A DNA stretch of 64,000 bases from Erythrophleum ivorense (lineage: Eukaryota > Streptophyta > Magnoliopsida > Fabales > Fabaceae), in the NCBI GenBank assembly GCA_026724425.1, contig JAIUCV010000233.1:1147804-1211803 (forward strand), read 5' to 3'. Made by a program: the position numbers and the translations under genes. Shown piece after piece: positions 1-12,556 of the stretch. The notes beneath the pieces were generated by a model. It saw only the letters and a program-made list of their open reading frames with translations. It did not search any database and had not been told where the DNA came from. Each line of letters starts with the position of its first letter. Position 1 is the stretch's first letter.

Positions 1-59
1 GAGTCAAATATTTGAAAAGCGATTAATATATGAGTCTTACACTTTATATTTACCTTTCT

Positions 60-205
60 CAAATTTTATTAAAAAAATTACGACAAAATTTTAAAGGATT
101 CAAATTCATTTGCCGCCCCCATGATCCCATTAGTTTCCTCCGCCTCCCATTCCAATCTTGACCATTCTCCAAACCTGCAATCATTGGTTTTGGTAAGAAA
201 ACGAG
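60..205 (+). repeat. Unit 0 copy of the array 5' block
   Basis: This stretch contains the string ATGATCCCATTAGTTT, followed after a short C-rich gap by a TCTTGACC-type motif. The same arrangement recurs at about 18710-18780 and 45350-45430, in both cases a few kilobases upstream of an ERF gene. I read it as the left landmark of a segmental tandem array. No gene is visible in the first 330 bases. The duplication is inferred from eye alignment only. Confidence 0.5.
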
Positions 206-688
206 GCTCAGGGCCCAAAAGAAAGCGGCAACATACTAAAAATCACCGGATAGTAAAATTCCCATACGGTCAGTTCCAAAGGACAAGCTAAGAAAGAGAG
301 GAATACAATACTAAACACTGAGTACTCATAGGTGGATTCAAGCTATGGTTTGCTAGTTGGTCTGCATAGCGAAAGACATGATTTATTCATGCTAGCCCCT
401 GGTCAGGATGATCTAGATCAACTTAACAACCTGTTGTTGTTACTTTGCGATGAGTCATTAACAGTCCTCACAAGGATTAGTGAATCAAGTTCTAGCTGGA
501 CCTTGCGGTATCCTCTTTGCTCCCCATGCCTTTGCTTGAAAAGAAGTGGACCACCCTACAGAAACCATTAACCAGTTACCATCTGAATTCTAAAAGATGC
601 TGCCGCAACCCACCGGTCCTGTGTTCCCTTTACGTGTGATGCACACCAGAATAATGGCACCGCAAGTGTACAGACCATAAGAATAGTA

Positions 689-2044
689 TGTGATAAGTCA
701 AAGTTGTTCTCTTAGAGAATCAATACGATTAGTGATTTGGCATTAGATTTCTCATATTCATTTTAGTTAAACAAATTAAGTTATGAGTGAATATTTGTGA
801 AAATCAATTCAAGTACAATTAACAATAATGAAAATGGTTCTAAGCCAAAATAAGCAATTAAAAATGCCCTAGAAATTCTAATCCTTTCCTCACATAAAGT
901 CAATCATTTCTCTTTTTAATTAATTGGCTTAATCTCGATTTTAGAGTCAAAGGTCTAATTAGGTAAAAAGATCTTTCGATCCATTCAAACCCATATATCA
1001 ACTCATCTCTTTGATGTCTCAAATGAGAAATTAACATACAATTAAGTTCAAATTTTATCAACACTACCTATGACCCTTGAGTATATTTTTATCTCAAATG
1101 CAAATTAGACTATGTCTAATCCTAAATTACTTAATCAATGGTCTATAAGCAATTCTTTTCTTTCAAAGGATAACTACAAAACCTATAATCAAATTAAAGG
1201 TGACCAATCAATAGAATGAAATCATAATCCAGATTAAGCACTAAAATCTTTAATAATTCAACATAATCAAAAAGGAAAATTATTCTTAAAACTCAAAGGT
1301 TCATAGAATCCCTAAGGGTTACAAGAGTTAGCCACTCATGGCTTGAAATCCACAGAAAAGTTCAGCAAATATATCAACAAATACATCAACTAGAAAAGAG
1401 AATGGAGTAGAAACACCTAATCGGAAGAATCTTGGACAAAATCAATTATTTTCCAATTAATATGAAGCTTCCCCAACACCTCTTGTGTGTTTTCTCACTT
1501 TCCAAGTCAACTAGATGCGGCTCTCCTTTGCTGAATCTCGAAGCCCTCACTTTCTCTCGCCTTTTTAGCTCACAAATCAAAGTTGTGCATTTCAGTAGCC
1601 GATCTCGCTATGGCGAGGAGAGTTTATAGGCGCCCAGATTTTTGCTGATCTCGCTACTACTTGCGCTATAGCTAGGAACTTCCTAGAATTTGTATACATC
1701 ATGACTTCGCTATGGTGAGATAACTTCCTCACTACAGTGAAAGCACATCCTAGCTATAGCGAATTGTGTTCTAACTATAGCGAGATGACTTGTTTAGCTT
1801 GTCTTTTTACTTTTTATCTTCTTTCTCTTTTCTCATTTCTTTCTACAATCTTCTACATTTTCCTGAGATAAAAATCAATCATAAAATGAGGCTCAAAAAT
1901 GATAAAGATATCGCAATTGAGACATTTTTTTCATTTTGTTTGATTGAATAAAAATTTAGCTATGTTAGTCAAAAGAAAAGTACTCTACTTCCCTAATTTA
2001 TCATAAAATATATCTCTTTCTTATCCAAAATTCGAGAGTCATCA
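689..2044 (-). mobile_element. Probable solo LTR (Tat-like style), minus orientation
   Basis: The stretch starts TGTGATAAGTC and ends GAGTCATCA, so both ends fit the TG...CA rule. It is non-coding, about 1.36 kb, and carries a cluster of imperfect palindromes of the CTCGCTATGGCGAG type between 1604 and 1790. Comparable GCG-rich boxes occur in the other LTR-like repeats of this window. The flanks do not give a matching 5-bp duplication, so the ends are approximate and solo-LTR status is inferred. Confidence 0.45.
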
Positions 2045-4131
2045 ACGTGCCCCATCACAATTGATTTTGACCCACTGCTCTTTAGGTGGCTACCACTGAA
2101 GCCCTTATGCAGGAAGGTTTCATTGATGTAAGCCAGTAGGTAGAGCACTGTTTATCTGTGATGCAAAGCTGAGAATCCTGCTTGTGCTCCATCATTTATC
2201 CGTAAGCTTAGAATCCCAAAGTAGCTGTTTGCTTTGCTAATGGTATTTCTCAACGAATTTTCAAGAGCGTCTTGCCTCTTGTCTAAAATATAAAGTACAT
2301 ATATCTATATATGAATAGTTTGTGCAGTATAATGATTGTTAAATTATGTTTTTTTAGGACAAGCTGGACGGTAATAATACGCAGCTTTTGTGTGAACATT
2401 ACTCGGGGGTCTATGTTTTCGTGTTTTGTGTGGACCATTAATTCATTTGCTGTGATGGACTTTTTCTTCGTTTCTTGTTGTTAATTATTATTGTGTCATT
2501 TGATGAAGAGGCTTTAGGCCGCCACACTTGACTTGGCAATGCACCTAAAATTTAGGTGGTGTAGGATGTATAAGGCTAACTTTGAATTAATATATAATGT
2601 AAGTAGAGTTATTGTAAGACATGGAGATTGAAAATTGATATTAGTTCGTTGGGCAGCATCTGCGCAACTTATTTAATATGGTACTTGTCTTGTGTAAGGA
2701 TGTCACACCTTGAAGCCACCAAGTGTGATTGGCCTAGAAAATGAACAATTTCTCTTCTTAAAGCCTCACATTTAGTAAGTATTCCTATAATGCAATATTA
2801 AATGATAGAACCAAATAAAACAATTGTAAATTATACTTGCATTAAACACATTTAATTTCATGTGATTTTTGTAGAAATTTTAGCAGATTCTTCCCTATAA
2901 TTTAGACATTTTGATATTTCTACAAATCAGTCAACTAGCATAAATATATCGAAAAAGCATCCTACTACCAATCCAAACTAATATACAAGAATTTCTAGGG
3001 ATAGGGGATCCTACCTATGATTCAATGGAACTACATATAAATATATTACAATATAAAATAAATTTCAAGTGAATTATCAAAATAGGCTCATGAGAATAGA
3101 TGCGGGGCTCACCAAAAATGAAATGGATGATTGATCCTAAGCCACTGAGGAAGGATCAGGTCCAACTCTATTATCTAGAAAAAATTGAAATTAGATTGAG
3201 TGAGTCAAACGCTTAGTAAGTAAATAAGACTAACTATAAGAAATAAGAACATTTGTACATTAAAGTTCTTTTCAAAACAGTAATTTGCAATTTGAAACAT
3301 TAAAAGCAGTGATTAATGAACTTTTCTAATAAAACATTCATCAAATACAATAGGAAACATCTCATCGATACCAAATTGATCAGATACAGAGCATATAATT
3401 TGTGAGGGTAAGTAACACAGATGTTAATCAATCTGTTCGCGAAAATTGGAATAGATTTGTATATGATAACCAACCACATGGAACTAACAATAACCCTGCT
3501 AGTTGGGGTACATATCACAATGCACCGTGGCTAACGACTATTATAGTTAGCTGCAGGGTTTTAAAACAGATAATTCCTATAACAAATCATCTTATAAATA
3601 TATACTCAAAATAAATCAAAATTCATAATTTTTCATACATGTCATCAGAATATATAAAGTGTGTCTCATTAGCATTTCATTTTGCAAATATATCAAAAAG
3701 GTTGAATCCAAGTTTTCATAGTAAAACAAAGACGATTTTTAACATTGGTACATATATCCCCAACATCTAAAATTTCTTAAATAAACTTTAGATAACTAAA
3801 TAATCAGAAACAAAATTAGTAAAATAAATACAAATAATTAAAAACTATTTTATCACAAGTCTTCAAACAGAGTTGCATGGGATATGAATATGTAAAAGGC
3901 ATATAGTCGACAAGATACAGACAAATTTTCTACTGCAACATCTATTAATTCCTTAGCAGCGACTAATTTTTCTCGGATACCTTATAACATTGCTTAATGA
4001 AATCTTAGTATTTAGACGGCTTTACGTTGCCTATTAGATTAAGGAAATCAATTGTATCCCTTCCATAGCACCAAGATAATCATGTGCGTTCAAATTACAA
4101 TTTTGTTTAATATGTATATATATATAATTTT
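2045..4131. other. Gene-free stretch, probable repeat debris
   Basis: No ORF here has recognisable domains. A TGTCACACC motif at 2701, a common start of plant Ty3 LTRs, may mark another LTR reading to the right, but I could not find its 3' end or a target-site duplication. A short open stretch near 2087-2150 sits behind an acceptor-like CTTTAG and soon stops; I do not recognise it. Confidence 0.3.
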
Positions 4132-4509
4132 ATGGCTGATGCTACACCCTTAATCTCATGCAACAATAGTGCACACACACACGAGAAGCACATGGCAGTA
4201 GAGCATCACGGATTGGAGGGAAGGAAACAACATTTCAAGGGAGAAATACATACACGAGCAGAGCTTGCATTCAGATCCAAAAATATGGCTCACTTCCTTT
4301 GCTTCACAACCAACATGGTAGCACTTACAAGGCAACCCAATAAAATATTGATTCTGCACCATTTAAACAAGAATCATGAGAGGAAGGAAGGGCATGAAAA
4401 ATCAAATTTTTTCTTGAGCAACAAAAGAGAGGTCGATGCTCCAAAAATAAGGAAGCTTGAGGAAGAAGATGAGTATGTCTTACCGGCCATCAAGAAGCTG
4501 GAGTTTTAG
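4132..4509 (+). CDS. Unrecognised 125-codon ORF
   Basis: This ORF would encode a basic, His/Lys-rich polypeptide without signal peptide, membrane segment or any motif I recognise. The acidic stretch KLEEEDEY lies near its C-terminus. The upstream sequence is an AT run without a clear plant promoter, and there is no second copy elsewhere in the array to test conservation. It is long for a random ORF in such AT-rich DNA but may still be chance or a transposon scrap. Confidence 0.12.
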   Translation: MADATPLISCNNSAHTHEKHMAVEHHGLEGRKQHFKGEIHTRAELAFRSKNMAHFLCFTTNMVALTRQPNKILILHHLNKNHERKEGHEKSNFFLSNKREVDAPKIRKLEEEDEYVLPAIKKLEF

Positions 4510-5094
4510 TCCAAGAAGGAGATCATTATGCACGAAAATATACTGCCCAAAAATCAGCAACAAAATTCAGCTGAAGCAGAGGGAAAATGGTGCAGACAAC
4601 CGAAGCAAGAGGGAAGAATTGAGTTCAGCAAAAACAGAGGAGGTGACCGACGCTTCTGGTTGTCCAATTTCCCAACTCTGCTGATTTGATAAGATTGCTA
4701 GGCTGCTAAGGACGTGCAGAGGAGACTAGGCAGGGAAATGACTGAAAAACCCAACTTTCAGTGCAATAAACAAGGGGCAGTATTGGCATAACAGAAACAA
4801 AGAAGCGGTAGAAGAATAAATTAAAAAATGAGGCAAGGGTCTGGGTTTGAAGCCTGTACGCTGCCTCTCTGTGTGTTTGTTTGTTTGTGTATATATACAT
4901 ATATGTATATTCACTCGGGTTTTAAAAAGGACCAAGTGATCCAAGCCAAAGAGGTTGCATGTTAGCTTACTGGTTTCTAGGTGTGCCATCAACAATGTCC
5001 CTTGTGGTCAGGATTTGTGAGCAAACATTGTCAATGCCTCTCCAACTTGATATCTTTCAGGTCCCTTATTTCTTCATTCTCTAAATTTTTTGCC

Positions 5095-5190
5095 CGTAAA
5101 TAATGTGGTAAGAATGCTTAAAAAGAAACAGCCAGTCAAAAATGCAGTCACTTAAAGATTCTATGCCCATGACATGAAAGGCTATATTTT
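5095..5190 (+). repeat. Unit 0 copy of the pre-ERF block
   Basis: The segment with AAAAAGAAACAGCCAGT, then CACTTAAAGATTCTATG and GACATGAAAGGCTATATTTTT aligns with 52080-52165 upstream of the second ERF, and more weakly with 20440-20520 upstream of the first. In units 1 and 2 an ERF follows within 0.3-1.1 kb. Here no AP2-domain sequence follows, so the ERF of this unit appears lost. Confidence 0.55.
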
Positions 5191-5213
5191 TTATATCATT
5201 TGGTGTTGGAGGT

Positions 5214-5637
5214 TAACACTCGAGACCTTATATGAATTGTCACATGACTCGAATGTTTGGGAGACGGGACACCAAACATAATAATGAGATAATCACATTC
5301 CAAAAACAGACTGTTTCCTGTGACCCAAGCATGCTGCAACACATCATATTCAAATTTCAACAACTTTCAGTCCAATAAAGAAAATTTCAACAAGTTGTTT
5401 TCTAACTTTATACACACCAGAGTTCAACTGTTCAGCCAATGACAAATGGATTCAATGTTTTTCATCATATTGTCTTCTAATTCTCCAATTCGGGTAGGAA
5501 AATTAGTTCAAACTTTTAGAAACATCGAATCAACCCTTAGTTGAGTCCTGAGACCCAAACACCAAGCAGTGGGTTTGGGGTCCCCTGTCTCCCAAACGTT
5601 CGAGACATGCGACAATTCATATAAGGTCTCAAGGCTT
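5214..5637. mobile_element. Foldback (inverted-repeat) element
   Basis: About 65 bp at 5214-5279 reappear inverted at 5571-5637, sharing GAGACCTTATATGAATTGTC and a GTTTGGGAGAC block. The 290-bp interior is non-coding. The layout fits a small MITE or foldback element; I could not settle its target-site duplication or superfamily. Confidence 0.6.
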
Positions 5638-5869
5638 AAGAGTATGTTTGGTGGAGATGGAGAATTTTTTGAAATATTTATTATGTTATTATTATCATTA
5701 TTTAATAATATTTATTTTTTATTAATTTTTTTTTTAAAATAAAAATAAAAATATCATATCCTGTCTATTTCAATTCGTTTGTTTGTTTTTTTCATTCATT
5801 TTACTTTTTTAATCTATCATTATGTGTATGTGTACTGTCCCTAAATTTTATAATAATTGCTCAGATCTC

Positions 5870-6130
5870 GGGACGTCACATTACAGCACATATTCTTCCC
5901 TCCCTTGCTCGTCCCCACCAGCAAACCACGACGTTAAAGTGAGTTGATTATGCAACACGTGGGCCCCAATCAGATTATCCTAAATGTTTGGAAATGGGCC
6001 TATTTTCGAACATCCAATTCAACCGTACAACGGAACCCAACCCCATCTTCAACGGTCCAGAAACTATGACAACAACGATGAGGTTTTCACGTTTTCAGAT
6101 TCTTTTATAGATTTACAGGGGGGCAGAGTC
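5870..6130. other. GC-richer unique stretch, function unknown
   Basis: This 260-bp stretch is clearly less AT-rich than its surroundings and contains a G-box-type CACGTG within AACACGTGGGCC (about 5954-5965). It could be a promoter remnant of the missing unit 0 ERF or of the X locus to its right. There is no ORF of note. Confidence 0.25.
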
Positions 6131-6799
6131 GAGAACAATTACTAGAGTCACTCCCATGTGACATGAGGAATGACATATTCATAAAGAATAATCAACTGAG
6201 CTCATTGAAAAAGAAATATGCATGTCACTAATATCACTATAAATCTATAATGGTGTTTGGTAACATAAGAAAATTTATAGATTATAATGTCAAGGTCAAT
6301 GCATGGCTTTTGAAGTTTTGACAGAAAATTACTGCTGAAAACACATATTGTTGACTAACCGCAATACCATCCACGAATCAAATGGCAATAAATCAGTCAA
6401 TTGTATGAAGATGTAAGACTCGACTACTTGCAATATGGAGAATGAAAAAAAAAAAAAAAGATCTTCATTAGTCAAAAGGAAAATTTAATTGGAAAACAAG
6501 ATTTATAAAAGCACTAGGAGTATAATTTGAGCTAAGTAAGAGAACTAACTTCAAAAGAAAAGAAAAGAAAAGAAAAGCCTGTTAAGTAATTAGGACAGTT
6601 TCAAATTAAGCTTAAATACGATATGCGAGATATATACACATAACAAGAGGCTGCTGTTTTACAACTATCACATGTCACATGAGAGTGATATTGACCAAGA
6701 AAGAAAGGAAGAAAAATATCGTGAAATATATTAGTGAACAATGAATAAAAGCTGTCGGCATAAAACTTGTGAGGTAAAAGGCACAAACCTTGATAAGCA

Positions 6800-7260
6800 A
6801 GGTTTTATCTGGTGCAATTGAATAAACCCAAACAAATAGAAAGACTTAGCTGATACAGATACCTATTTGTAAACTGAAGGTTAGTATAATTCAGGTTAAT
6901 TTAATTCCTTTCCTTTCTCAACAACCAAGAACAATGTAAACCATCGTCTCAATAATCATCATGAAGAAATTCAAACGGGAAGAAAATTTACTATTGCTAT
7001 AATCTCATAGTATCTTATCCACTATACGCCCATTTTTCCTTGAAAGTGGAATTCAATTACGTTGAAAGAGGTAGACAGCGAAACAGGGGGCTTTGTGGGT
7101 AAAGGATTTGGGTAGCGGGTGAGGCGGAATGAAAAATAAACTTTATCTGGAGCCTATGAAATTACTAAATTACTTGCTAAGGTCCCCGCGAATTGCAGGT
7201 TAATATCATAATTTCACCCATTACATGGCAACACCGAAAAACTCCGTTTTAACGTCAGCA
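6800..7260 (-). other. X-locus first-exon/promoter block, copy D
   Basis: Blocks such as TTATCTGGTGCAATTGAATAA and TAGCTGATACAGAT align with 25190-25260 of unit 1, followed by a CAATG...CGTCTCA block matching about 25295-25320. In the other copies this region leads into a GC-richer first exon read on the minus strand. Copy D keeps a GC-rich patch at about 7070-7130 but no clear GAG/GTAA donor. Probably a decayed member. Confidence 0.4.
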
Positions 7261-7269
7261 GGAAAAAGT

Positions 7270-8439
7270 CCTAATTAAATAGAAAACAGCTCGAGATATA
7301 AATATATGTCTCTTATGTACAAAACAAATATTCAAATGTGATATAACCCTATTTGCAAAATGAGCATATACATATATATATATATATATAATACTATTTC
7401 ACCAAAAAAAAAAAAGATCCACAAAGATCAATAATCTAGTTTTGTTTGTTAATCTCTTTTTTAATATGCAACGAATAACTTTGATTTGGTAATTTTGAAA
7501 CTCAAAACTTATTATCATTAAATTGATGACATAACCAATCAAGATACAAGATGACACACTTTTTTTTTTCTTGTTATGCGATAATAGCATTCTCAGATCG
7601 GCTCATGTCAACGAAATTAGGTCTTTCCTGAGGTGATTTTAAGAACACCATTTGTATTAGTAAATTTTAGGTACTAACTCTTAAAGTTTGAATCCAGATA
7701 AGCCAATCCCTTAAAGTCAAAGGATGACACACTTTCTGTTAAAATGCAGAAGAGTATTCCTGGAACAGGTATATTAGGGGTAAAAATTAATATAAGAATC
7801 GAATTAAAAATAATACGAAACTCTTTCAAGAACAATATTTTAGATGAAATGTACTGATGTAGTGTTAGGATACCATACAACATTGCTTATAGCTAAATGT
7901 TTCTTAGCTAGCTCTTATATATGGTGTTTTCTTTTTTCCTGAGGCATAATAGAACAAAGTTGATCCATGAACTTGTCTTCCTCAAAAGAATAGAAGAATA
8001 CAGAGATGATATATTTAAAAGAGATTTGAATGTGAGATTAATTGGCATCCGTTGGCAGCTCGATCTGGTCAATTTAATATCAACGAGTGGAAAAAGAGAA
8101 ATTGGGAGAGGTGCAAGCATGAGATGAAGATAATTAAGCTTTTATTTAAACTTGATTATTGTTTTAATATCTGAATAAATCTCAATGATACATCTCGATA
8201 TCTAAAAATAAAATTTATATGCAGTTTTTTATATTTTTATTTTTAAAATTTTTAATTAAAATATAATAAATATATGTTTCATTAATAATAACATGAGCAC
8301 CAAAAACTTATTAAAAAATAAAAATCCATACCAAAAAAACTATATAAAACTATACATATCAGGTTTGTTGTTAAAGAGCAACTAAAAATCAACTGAAATT
8401 TCAGTCCGACGAAATTTTGGTTAGTTGGACATTTGCCCA
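7270..8439. other. Gene-free AT-rich stretch
   Basis: The stretch contains a (TA)n run near 7370-7390 and short chance ORFs on both strands, none with recognisable motifs. Nothing further was seen. Confidence 0.3.
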
Positions 8440-9540
8440 ACAAACCCTTTTTTACTTTTTTTTTAATTTCTAAGTCATTGATTAATAATTATTAATTTTG
8501 TTAATATTGCGGTTATTAATTCTGTTTTATTATTTTATAAATTTAATTATAAATTATATATATTCTATTTATATTCAATTAATATCATTTTATTCATATT
8601 TAATTCATTAATATAGAATCTATTTTAATTTATGTTAATTTTATTAATATATTTTTATTTTATTTTTATATTTAAAATTTTTACTTAAAGAAATTCACAA
8701 TGAACAAGTGAATTTTTTATATTTTAACACTTGTTTAACTTTTAAAATTAAAGATTTAAATCATTTCTACTATAGTAATATATTAATTTTATTAATAGAA
8801 TTTTAATGTAATTATTAAATTAATTATTTATTAATTATATATAATCTATTTATATTTCCTTAATATCATTTTATTAATATTTAAAATACTTATATTTAAA
8901 ATATTTTTTTATTATTTTATTGGTTGGACATTACCCAAAACTAAATTTCGGTTGGCCACTAGGACGATTGATTTTTGGTTAGGCTTTTACCCAACCAAAT
9001 TTTATTTTTTGTTTAAACTATTTTTAATATAATAATATCCTAATTCTTATTAATTTCATTAATAATTTTTAAATTTAATTGTTATAGCAGTTATTCTTTT
9101 TTTATTGATTTATTTATCAATTATATATAATCTATTTATATTTTATTAATATTATTTTATTTTATTTAATAAATTATTATTTAAAATTTATATATTATTA
9201 TTTAATATATAATTTATTTTGAATTGTGTTAATTATATTAATCTATTTTTTATTATATTTTTATATTTAAATCTTATAGTTAAAGAAATGGACGACCATT
9301 TTATATTAACAATGGGGCACATTATTCTTTTATTTTAGCACTTTATTTAACAATTAAAAATTAAATAGTTAATTTATCATCAAAACTATTTTTATTATAA
9401 TAATTTATTAATTTTTTAAATAATTTTTATGTAATTATTAAAGTAATTATTAATTCTGTTTTATTATTTTATTGATTTAATTATTAATTATATATAATCT
9501 ATTTATATTTTTTTAATATTATTTTCTACTAAATTTAACA
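8440..9540. repeat. AT-rich tandem duplication, about 550-bp unit
   Basis: Two tandem copies, about 8440-8905 and 9005-9535, share the same order of sub-blocks: a TTGGACAT...CCCAAC leader, TAATTATATATAATCTATTT blocks (near 8545, 8833, 9116 and 9485), a TTAAAGAAAT...CAATG segment, and TTTTAATGTAATTATTAAA. Base composition is over 80% A+T by eye. No coding capacity. It may be matrix-attachment-like or transposon-derived. Confidence 0.5.
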
Positions 9541-9794
9541 ATTGCATTTTTTTAACATTAAAAAGTAACCATTAGAAAAAAAATAGTTGTTTACACACAG
9601 TTTATATAAATAATTTTACATTTTTTCTACTTTATTTCTCTTCTTTTATCCTCTTCTCTGTATTATTCCTCTTTTATCTCTTTCCATAGGTTAAACTCTG
9701 TTTTTTTCTATTTTACTTTTGCATTGCATTTGCAATTCTATAATAATAGATTGAATTTTTATAATAAGAAAATAAGCATTTGGTTCTCTTGAAG

Positions 9795-10315
9795 CTCAAA
9801 CTCATCCCTTATTAGCTAAACAAAAGTTTGTAATTCACGAAACCTTCAGGCATGAGAATCTTTTGAGCATTTAGACCTCTGCACTTATATTTGAGGAACT
9901 AGTATTGCAAATAGAAATAATCCTTTAAACTCTTGCATTCTTAGTAATAAATCTTATAAGTTGCAACTCACATTCTAATTCTTAATATTCACTAAGATAA
10001 AAATTTTTTCAAGTGTGATAAAAGACTTTGAGGAGCAAGTTTTAGTTCATGAGGATTGAAAAAACTAATGACAATCTTACTACAAATATAAAAGTTACAA
10101 AGTTGATTGAACAAAAACTTCTTTTTAAAAATCTTTTATCACACCTAAAGAAATTCTATCTTAGTGAATGTTAAAGTTTGGAATGTGAGTTACAATTTGT
10201 AAGTTTTATAATGAAGAATGCAAGAGTTTTGAGGATCATGCAAAGCTCCAAATAAGGGATAGGCTTTGGAAATTGCAAACTTTCATTTAACTAATAAGGG
10301 ATAGGCATATAAGAG
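9795..10315. repeat. Long inverted repeat (hairpin) with short loop
   Basis: The left arm, about 9795-10050, is matched in reverse complement by about 10105-10315. Shared blocks include TCCCTTATTAG, AAACTCTTGCATTCTT, AACTCACATTC and AAGTGTGATAAAAGA. The loop is only about 60 bases, so a transcript would fold into a long imperfect hairpin. It could be a foldback transposon or a source of small RNA. Confidence 0.6.
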
Positions 10316-10319
10316 TTTC

Positions 10320-12109
10320 AAAAGATCTTATTACAGAAATGGAAGAGGTGGATTTTTGGACAGATTTGCAAGTAGAAAATGTAAATCTTCAAATAGATGT
10401 GCAAGATGAAGATTAAAAAAGAAGACGAAGAAATGATGAATAGGAAAGATAATTATTTATATATCCTCTTTTTATTATAAAGATTAATTATTTTTTCAAT
10501 TATTAATATTAATATTAATTTTTTACTACTTATTGTTAATATAATAATAATTATTATTATTGATATTAATTTTATTGTTATTAATATCATTTATTATTTA
10601 TATTAGTATTAGAGAGATATTCCTCTAAAATATAGATAATTATGGTTTACAAAATTTTAAGTGAATTTTTATGGAACCATGGAATGTTTGATTTTTTAAT
10701 ATATGAAACGTTGTCAGAGTACAATACTGTTAAAAAATTAACATGTCCTTGTTTTGTAGATAACTTAAAAGCTTTTATCCTGAACTATGGAAAAAAAAAA
10801 TTCCTAATTTGATTGTTATCTATAATTTCTATCTATGAGCTATATTTTTAGAAGGAATAAAAATATTTTTTTAAAAAATATAATTGAAAATGATTCCCCT
10901 CCCCAAGATTGGATAAGAAAGAATTGTGACAATATGAGACGATTTTTCTTGAAATAATAAATTAAGAGATTTTTAGATTAACAAGTTACATTAATATCAC
11001 AGCTGAATGAAGCAATGCATATTTTGAAAGTTTTTATATTGAAAATATTTGTTGGTTCAATATAATATATTTTTTATTATTCATAAATTTTAAAATAACT
11101 ATTTTGTAATTGATGTTAATCTTAATTTTTTATTTTAAAAATATATACATAAAACATTAAGTGTGCAACACACAAAGCGTACAGCACGTCAGGTAAGTGC
11201 TGTTCATTGAAACATTTAATGATTGATATATATATATATATATATTGATTGTCATTTTTTTATTTTATGTAATTATATAATTAATTTTATGTAATTTTAA
11301 TTTTATTGAATTATCTCATATTAGCTTTTTTTAATTCTTATTTTGTTTAAGTTTCATCTTTTTACTTTATAACATTATATATTATACATGCACTTAATAA
11401 ATTCAATTCTATTTTAGAAATAAAGACACGCGGAATTTTATAATCCCACGAAAATGGGCATTGGTAAGATGGGTGAAATTTTAAAATTGTCAAATTATCG
11501 AGCATCAAATTTTTGTATTGTAGTCTATCTATATCCAAACTTTGGTTATTTTCTTCTTTAATTTCATTTCGCTTCAAGTTAGCTCTTATTTCTCTTTTCT
11601 TTTTGTGGTCACTTTTTGGCTTTCTTCTTCTTTCTTTCATTTCATCTCTGTCCATCTATCTATTCGAATCATATATGTTATTCTTCTCTCTTTTATTTAT
11701 TTTTTATATTTGTTGCGAGTGAATGAAGCATTTTTATTGAGGTTTTGATTTTAATTTCTTGTGATTTTGATTGTAATTTTGATACAAATATGTTTTGATT
11801 ATTAATATGTATAGTTTTATTTTTCATTTCTTATTTGTTGATACAAATCTATTTTGATTATGAATGTGTCTAGTTTTATTTTTATTTTTTCTTTTTGGAT
11901 ACTAACGACATTTCATTCCATATTTTGATTTCATTTGGAATATTTTGAAACTTGAAGATTTAATCAAACTGAACTCAAATCCAAAAGACATTGAATAAAG
12001 ATGAGGAACAGATACGAACTTAGAAGATGAATAAAAAAAATGAAACTAGAAGATGAGAGAAATGAATTCAAAAAATGAAAACCATTAAAAACTCAAAAAA
12101 TTTTAAAAA
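10320..12109. other. Gene-free AT-rich stretch
   Basis: This region holds poly-A/T and (TA)n tracts (for example 11229-11246) and overlapping short ORFs near 11362-11750 that arise from T-rich sequence. No domain or splice structure is recognisable. Confidence 0.3.
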
Positions 12110-12556
12110 CACTACACAATCACCTAATAAAATTTTTAAAAGAAAAAAATTAAAAATAATGAAATAGTAATATATATTTATTTTGAGAAACAATTGGTAC
12201 ATTAATAAAAATATTATATGGTTTTGAAAAATATTTGCATTTATAAAAAAATTACAAAATATGTTATGATTACTAATATATATGGTTTTATTTGTATTTA
12301 TTGTATATTAAACAACATTTTTTAAAAATAAATTAAAAAAACCTGATAGATGGATGTGACATAGTTGTAGAGAGAAAACAATGATTACTATGTTGCACTA
12401 TTTGCCGACTACAACTTTGTCGAAAACAAATATCAACAATAGAAAATTCAACAAATTATCTGACTAAATATTCGGTTGAAAATCGTGTATTATGGGTCTA
12501 AATTAATATATTTTTTACTATTCTTTCGGTCGGTATTCACATGTTTTGTTGTAGTG
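12110..12556. mobile_element. Possible non-autonomous CACTA element
   Basis: The right end reads TGTTGTAGTG, the reverse complement of CACTACAACA, the typical terminus of plant CACTA (En/Spm) elements, preceded by a GGTCGGTATTC subterminal block. A CACTACACAATCAC string at 12110 could be the partner end. The 3-bp flanks (AAA and TGC) do not match, so the left end is unproven. Confidence 0.35.

Noticed and set aside
332..571. 79-codon plus-strand ORF with higher GC content near the left edge
   Set aside because: No recognisable domain, no conserved copy in the other units and no clear promoter or splice structure; could be a gene scrap cut by the LTR at 689, but I cannot support it.
2701..2735. 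TGTCACACC as the 5' end of a Ty3-type LTR
   Set aside because: No matching 3' end, partner LTR or target duplication could be found.
4706..5045. Possible tRNA-derived SINE on the minus strand (A-box-like GATCACTTGG and B-box-like GGCTTCAAACCC)
   Set aside because: The box matches are imperfect, spacing is unusual, and no poly-A tail or flanking direct repeat was found.
11362..11750. Several overlapping ORFs on both strands
   Set aside because: They come from T-rich low-complexity sequence (runs of Phe/Leu/Ser on one strand, Lys/Arg on the other).
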